A stretch of 64,000 nucleotides of DNA from Arenicola marina (lineage: Eukaryota > Annelida > Polychaeta > Arenicolidae): assembly GCA_964019135.1 (NCBI GenBank), contig OZ025249.1, forward strand, positions 30,455,759 through 30,519,758. The letters run 5' to 3'. A program made the position numbers and the translations under genes. Below the pieces are notes generated by a model. That model was not told the origin of the DNA. It saw nothing but the letters and a program-made list of their open reading frames with translations, and searched no databases. Below, one piece after another: positions 59,001 to 64,000 of the stretch; positions within the stretch are counted from its first letter, which is position 1, and every line of letters starts with the position of its first letter.

Positions 59001-62000
59001 CTCCAGAGTAGGTCGCATTGAAGCTACAGAACAAACAATATATAGCTGACCACTATCTACAGGCGTGACCACTGACTACTGTTTCCGAAACTTCACTCAG
59101 GACCTTTTTATCTGGTTATGGCGAACGATCAATATTACGAATGGAAATTGCAACTTACAACATTGTAAAGCAAAGTTAAGTCCAAGTTCACAGCTGTATG
59201 TTATTGACATATGAATGTGTACCATGGTCTGCCATACACATAGGTCATACACAAAGTGTTGCTTCCTAAGAAAAGGTTCACGATGAACTTACATTTGGCA
59301 ATGATGTTGTCTACCATACCCATGGAAAACCGGAAAAAGATGAAGCTCTGCAAGTGGTCCACCTTGAATAGCAATGAATTATAACGTTAATTAATGAAAT
59401 ATAACGAAATATCAACAATTATTGCTTTTCCAATTTCTTTAGATCAAGAAACTCAAAAAAAGTACAATTTGGTCGATTGACTTTATGGGAGCATTACCCG
59501 TATCATTCCATATTCCCATAATAAAGCGGTAGTTTGAATGACAAAGCAGCGTTAGGTTATGTTACGTTGTTGGCAAAAAGACCTTAATGAAATGGAAATG
59601 AACATAATTCACCATGTGAGCCAGGGATCAATCTGAAAATAGCACAAAAATATATTAAATTAAATAGTAAACATGTTCCTATTTTGCTACACATCCTTAC
59701 CAGTTTCTGGAAAGTTGACATGACTATGCCTTGTTCCTTTCGATTGCCTTGGTAGAAGGCAATTTCCTCGCTGAAAGCAACACAAAATGAATTGCTTAAA
59801 AACTGAAGAAACAGACTCCAAGCGATCTGGCGCAAATCACACAGGGGTCACGTTTACGGCCTGCAGTAATATTACCCGTGTTAATGCAACATTTTTCGTG
59901 CATCTACCGCAACACATATTAAAATTCTTTAGCATAAAAACCAAAGTGGAAGTTTCATGTGGATCGATGTGCCGCTGTTGCGTGATCACTCCCTGGCATG
60001 TGATATTAGGCTATATACATCATCATTACTACAAGGAAGTGGTAGTCACCTGTTCGTGATGAGTCGCGAGTGGACATAACGAAGCTCTCCCTCTCGCCTC
60101 TGTTCAATCACAGTCATCTTGCCGATTGGTCGGCGCAGTCTATAAACAGAACGTTACGTCAGAAGAGAAATGGCGACACTAACAATACAATTATACAAGT
60201 GTCAATTTCTAAATGATGAAACGACAGCGGGTAAACCGTATTAATTATCTCTAATATAAGCATCTACATAGATGGTACAAGCACAATAACAATACGGAAT
60301 TAACCTATTTAACACAGCATTTTTTGGTCAATAAAAAAAGTCTTCTACTTGACAAATTACACTTCTTTTCCAGTACTTAACACATTCAACACAGACACAT
60401 TTAAGGGACGACCTCACGCAACATTATTTCGTCCCACGTTTTGTGACTAACTAAACAGGTTAGAACACCTATTACCTTGTCAGTATGAGGCCTGAGAAAA
60501 CCAGATAGCCCAACATACAGCCGGGTCCCTGAAATAACAAATAACACGTCTCATTAGTATGCATGCCTTTGTGCAACAAATTTGAAAGAAGCACGAGTAT
60601 ATTTATATTTCTCATACATATGGCTGACAGTTTAAGATCTTTAGTTGCGATGTAAAGGAGGTAATCCGGTCAAGCGGACATGTTATTGTGAGAAAATAAC
60701 TTACGAAGTCGGCAAACTTTCCATTTAATCCTTGTAGACAGGTATCGGCGTTCACCAACCTGAGCTCCTATTGCACTTGTCAGCTTGGTGGCATAGATAA
60801 CAATATCTAACGTTGGCTGAAAAACCGGTAAAAGGAGACCATCAGAAAGAAATAAGAAATTAAAAGGTGTGTATTGTAATGGACGTGTTTCATACAGTTT
60901 TGTACACAACACACAACATTCATTTCCCGATTTTAAATACAATAATACCCAGAAAACAACCCTCAAGAATACCCACCTTGCTGAGGTTTGAGTACAGTTC
61001 TCCCACACTTTCGGAGAACTTCTCCACGTCCTGAGTAAGCAGTTGGTCCGCGTTGGAAATCCTGTTGTCGAGGTTACTCATTTTGTAGTAAGTAAAGCTC
61101 CTGGAAATGGAGAATATACAGAACGATGCTAGCTGTGAAAGTGCAATGGCAGACAAAAGAAACACAAGTCTCCATTCGTTAGATTTTTGAGTTCCAATAA
61201 CAACGCAGGTTTGAAAATGAGTACAAGGCGTTACCTATATACTTCATATACAACATAAAACCAAAGTAAAAATTTTTTCTAGTATCTCGACTAACAGTTG
61301 TTAATACGTGTGTGTGCTTGATGTGTTTCATAAGTTGGACATATGGCCTCTCAGACTCACTGTAAGTACTGCTTGTACAGATGAACACTGAGACGCGTTC
61401 GGAATCGAAGCTTCAGCTGATTTAAACCATACTGAAAGAGGAACAATGTTACATTTACATTTGATTCAAACCACACTAAAACAGGAACAATGTTACATTT
61501 ACATTTGATTCAAACCACACTAAAAGAGGAACGATCTTACATTAACAACTTATTCAAACCATACTAAAAGAAGAACGATGTTACATTAACAACTGATTCA
61601 AACCATACTAAAAGAGGAACAATGTTACATTAACAACTGATTCAAACCATACTAAAAGAGGAACGATGTTACATTAGCAACTGATTCAAACCATACTAAA
61701 AGAGAAACAATGTTACATTTACAGCTGATTCAAACCATACTAAGAGAGGAACAATGTTACATTAACAACTGATTCAAACCATTACTAAAAGAGGAACAAT
61801 GTTACATTAACAACTGATTCAAACCATACTAAAAGAGGAACGATGTTACATTTACAGCTGATTCAAACCTGACTGAAGAGGAACAATTTTACATTTACAA
61901 GCGAAGAGGACCAGTTACAAATGTCTTTAAACATCTGCCCCCAACACACCCCAAACAGATATTTTCTCATCTTGCAAATCTCCATAACTTAGCAAAACGA

Positions 62001-64000
62001 TAGGTCATCTCACTTACCTTCAACAGGTTGTTGATCAATGAGATCTAAATGGTCCATATCGAAATAAAGAAAACACAAATATATAAAGAAATGTCACATT
62101 GTTTTCTTAGTGTTATTCATTCAGAAATATTTCCTTAGCAAATACAAATCACGAACGATGGGCGATTTTAGTCGACTAGGCCCCGTAGCCGACTAAACCA
62201 TGCATGTGAAATAGGCCACAGGCCTAAATGTCAATTAATATCGGTCTGTCTATGTTTGAAAAACATCGCACCTTTTCGCGGTTGTACATATATCAAAGGT
62301 AATATCTGGGAATCAATAAAATGTTAACCGTTATTTCTGGACACAGGTACCTTAGTAAATTGCTAAAGTCTGGCACACTTACAGCCGGCATGGCATAGAT
62401 GAATTTGAACAGGTGACTCCTAAAGAGACCCATATTCCTTCCGATGATGGCACTAGATTTAAGAAAAGGAAAATGGATAATCTATTAAGACAGTGTATGT
62501 CTAATACCATTATTGATATTATATAACAAATTAATATTTATATAAATGCATAAATGTCGGAACATTAATACTGGCTACTTATGACAGAGATTTCACCTTG
62601 GGATGTGTCGTAAACTTAAATGAAACATATTTCATCATGTCATCATGGTCATTTCAAATGTTAACAAACATAGTGTGCAGTTTGTTCCGTCATATATCTC
62701 ACCTTTCGATTGCAGTGCCATTTTGGATCATCCATACGTCACAATATGTTCGGGCTGTTAGGGCTAAAGCCACCATAAGCACATACCATCCCTACAACGA
62801 ATAAACCACGAATTATTTCAACTTCTATGCTACTTTAAAGGCCAGCATTCGGGTAAATGAATTCTTAAAATTAACATAATATACCCACAGAAGAGTAAAT
62901 ATTGAAGCAATCTGGGAGGTTGTACAAATTATGTGGCTCATAATTTGGTAACTGTGGCACGTTTTAGTCTCTCTTTTAGAAACTCGTACAGACACAGGCA
63001 TCAGCTCTGGACGACCAAAGCCGTAATTTTCGCGCCAAGTGACGTAGATGCAGATGCAAATATTCAGAGTGTTTTTGAGAAAAGCGGTAACCAGTATCTG
63101 TTCTATGTGTACAAAGGGGAACCTACATTTACGTCACGAAACGTCGAATGATACCCTCTCACTATGTTTTGATGTTTTAACGCATCATATGGGATAATGG
63201 CCAAGATGTCTAATAGTGCTCCCGTTTAAAATTACCGGGTATTATGTTTTGATGGCGTAGTATATTGGGATTAATATCTTGAGTGTGCCTTTGGACCTAG
63301 GAGCTGGACTTTAATTTCCCATTGTTTCTATAATTGGTAATATATTATAATTGGGTCAGAAGGCCCAGTGTGCGACAACACTTTGGTGTTGGCAAACCAA
63401 TTAGTAAAGATACTGTTCGGTCATAGATTGGGACAAACAGCAGACAACTGGATTACCATTAGATGTTATGACTCATAACATAACTTATAAATAACGCAAG
63501 AATGAAAATCTGGTATATTTGGGGAGTAGACAGTCCCATACCTCTTGAGTAAACCATCCTGGTACAAGGATCTTCAGGATTTTGAGCAGACGCCTACAAA
63601 TAACAAACGTTTTTAAATCTGTAATACCAGTTTTCATGTCAGTATAAGTTAATAGATGACACAACTGGTGCGCAATGAGTCATGGTAAAAAATCATGATG
63701 AAAATACAGCAAAATAAATAAATGATAATTACTTACGTTATAATTAATATAACTAAGTTTGAACGATACATTAGTTAATTTTTATTACATCACGTTTCAT
63801 TTCAGTACCGGTATATGTTAATAGATGACACTACCGGTACTGCATGGTGAGAGATGAATCATGGTATAAAAATGATGGTGAAAATATCACAAAATAATGA
63901 TCATTAGTTTAATGAAGTATTGATAACCAAAGTACACAAACCGAAAGAAAACTAAATCCACAGCAGCACGATCTTTCCTCGTGGAGTTCTGGTAAGAGAT
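50037..64000 (-). CDS. ABCD3: Peroxisomal ABC half-transporter ABCD3 (PMP70), N-terminus off window
   Basis: Imports long and branched-chain acyl-CoAs into peroxisomes. Exons in transcript order: 63942 to about 63990 or beyond, 63542-63593, 62703-62791, 62383-62452, 62018-62044, 61361-61431, 60977-61100, 60760-60816, 60476-60528, 60050-60139, 59701-59770, 59293-59362, then 58812-58909 or 58305-58402, 56987-57078, 56449-56543, 56020-56086, 55269-55332, 54915-54992, 54556-54621, 52669-52782, 51928-51978, 51684-51728, 51072-51176, 50569-50625, 50037-50114. All phases agree. Landmarks: [25 protein letters not shown], the EAA-like [11 protein letters not shown], Walker [20 protein letters not shown], signature LSGGEKQR, Walker B FAILDE, H-loop TVSHRKSLW, and C-terminus TVEFGS. 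It tracks human ABCD3 more closely than ABCD1, 2 or 4. The first visible exon has a weak donor (CG|GTTTGT) and its upstream end is uncertain. Confidence 0.96.
50672..50822. repeat. Tandem repeat, about 24-27 bp x 6
   Basis: Six imperfect units of TTGTACATGGATATTGATCA separated by AATAA-like spacers, in the last-but-one ABCD3 intron. Confidence 0.9.
53417..53590. repeat. Direct duplication of about 58 bp
   Basis: TAATTTCAACATATA...TAGAATTGTTT...TCGGTCTTTAACG occurs at about 53423 and again at about 53530 within an ABCD3 intron. The large intron 52783-54555 otherwise shows only G-rich simple sequence. Confidence 0.75.
55735..55990 (-). mobile_element. tRNA-derived SINE, family 1, full-length copy
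   Basis: On the minus strand it starts with a tRNA-like head (GCGCGATAGCTCAGTTGGC, box A near 55969-55979), a box-B-like stretch in GATCGGTAGTTCTAGCCC, a body with AAAGATCCCATGTC and GGGGTTACCCC, and a 3' tail complementary to TTGGTTGATTGG at 55735. It shares the body with copies at 25832-26052, 56195-56440 and 4555-4740. It lies in an ABCD3 intron. Confidence 0.85.
56195..56440 (-). mobile_element. tRNA-derived SINE, family 1, decayed
   Basis: A diverged copy: tail complement TTGGTTGTTTGGATT at about 56198, then CATATCGTGACAATGGGA, GTAACCCCCTACTCTTTGCG and a degenerate head. It sits in the ABCD3 intron between exons 56020-56086 and 56449-56543. Confidence 0.7.
58305..58402 (-). CDS. ABCD3: ABCD3 alternative exon, copy A
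   Basis: A 98-nt exon with a CTCAG acceptor and GAG|GTACCA donor encoding (Y)[17 protein letters not shown] then [15 protein letters not shown]. This copy is the closer match to human ABCD3 ([21 protein letters not shown]), so it is probably the ancestral form. It recodes the same last membrane segment and following loop as copy B, 409 bp upstream in transcript order. Confidence 0.9.
58812..58909 (-). CDS. ABCD3: ABCD3 alternative exon, copy B
   Basis: A 98-nt exon with a CCACAG acceptor and GAG|GTAAAC donor encoding (Y)[17 protein letters not shown] then [15 protein letters not shown]. It is homologous to 58305-58402 (18 of 32 codons encode the same residue) and has the same phases. It lies first in transcript order. 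The conserved half keeps the [12 protein letters not shown] core; the second half diverges from human ABCD3. Either copy alone joins neighbours in frame; both or neither shifts the frame. Confidence 0.85.
61415..61905. repeat. 44-bp minisatellite built from an ABCD3 3' splice site
   Basis: About ten imperfect 44-45 bp units continue directly from the 5' edge of ABCD3 exon 61361-61431. On the minus strand each unit carries (C)TTTTAG|TATGGTTTGAATCAG, matching the true acceptor and first codons TTTCAG|TATGGTTTAAATCAG. The rest is spacer containing TTAATGTAACATTG, followed by the pyrimidine tract. Confidence 0.9.
63629..63905. repeat. Direct duplication of about 100 bp
   Basis: A block with GTTAATAGATGACAC, ACTGG/ACCGG, GAGTCATGG/GAATCATGG and AATGATNATTA occurs at about 63640-63730 and 63805-63905, in the first visible ABCD3 intron. 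Confidence 0.75.

Noticed and set aside
61415-61905. CRISPR-like array
   Set aside because: Units are head-to-tail without unique spacers, in an animal genome, and derive from an exon boundary; it is a minisatellite.

Overview
This window comes from an animal nuclear genome. The genes have many short exons, GT-AG introns, ER and peroxisomal products, tRNA-derived SINEs, hAT-like and PIF/Harbinger-like DNA transposons, and a Ty3/gypsy-type fossil. The mix (a coiled-coil C-type lectin, CCDC24, a THAP relic, many short interspersed repeats) fits a marine invertebrate such as amphioxus or another invertebrate deuterostome or lophotrochozoan. I cannot fix the species.

Layout. Positions 1-6275 hold no gene I can support, only repeats and transposon relics. 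Positions 6276-28801 (minus) hold a complete glucosidase II beta subunit gene (PRKCSH), from signal peptide to HDEL. It includes a possible lineage-specific 157-residue exon. Its largest internal intron (15511-21798) has a GC donor and contains, on the opposite strand, a three-exon secreted C-type lectin gene and a decayed THAP zinc-finger relic. A 4-kb PIF/Harbinger-like transposon (about 29021-33075) sits about 220 bp upstream of the PRKCSH start codon. A broken Ty3/gypsy-type LTR fossil (about 33954-35690) follows.

CCDC24 (plus) runs 35860-41331, with a 2.2-kb fold-back element in one intron. A single-exon gene for an unrecognised polytopic membrane protein lies at 43464-45377 (minus). The gap to 50036 contains at most two candidate non-canonical first exons. 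From 50037 to the window's right edge (minus) lies ABCD3/PMP70, the peroxisomal half ABC transporter, complete except for its N-terminus.

The most striking signals are both in ABCD3. One is a pair of homologous 98-nt exons, 58305-58402 and 58812-58909. Their phases force exactly one to be used, so they look like mutually exclusive alternatives recoding a transmembrane segment. The other is a 44-bp tandem array (61415-61905) whose unit copies the real 3' splice site and the first codons of the adjacent exon, placing about ten decoy acceptors upstream of the true one.

The genes do not form one pathway. PRKCSH works in ER glycoprotein quality control, ABCD3 in peroxisomal fatty-acid import, CCDC24 is poorly characterised, and the lectin is secreted. 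I assembled exons by hand from splice sites, reading-frame phase and remembered family sequences; all exon lengths and phases close without gaps.
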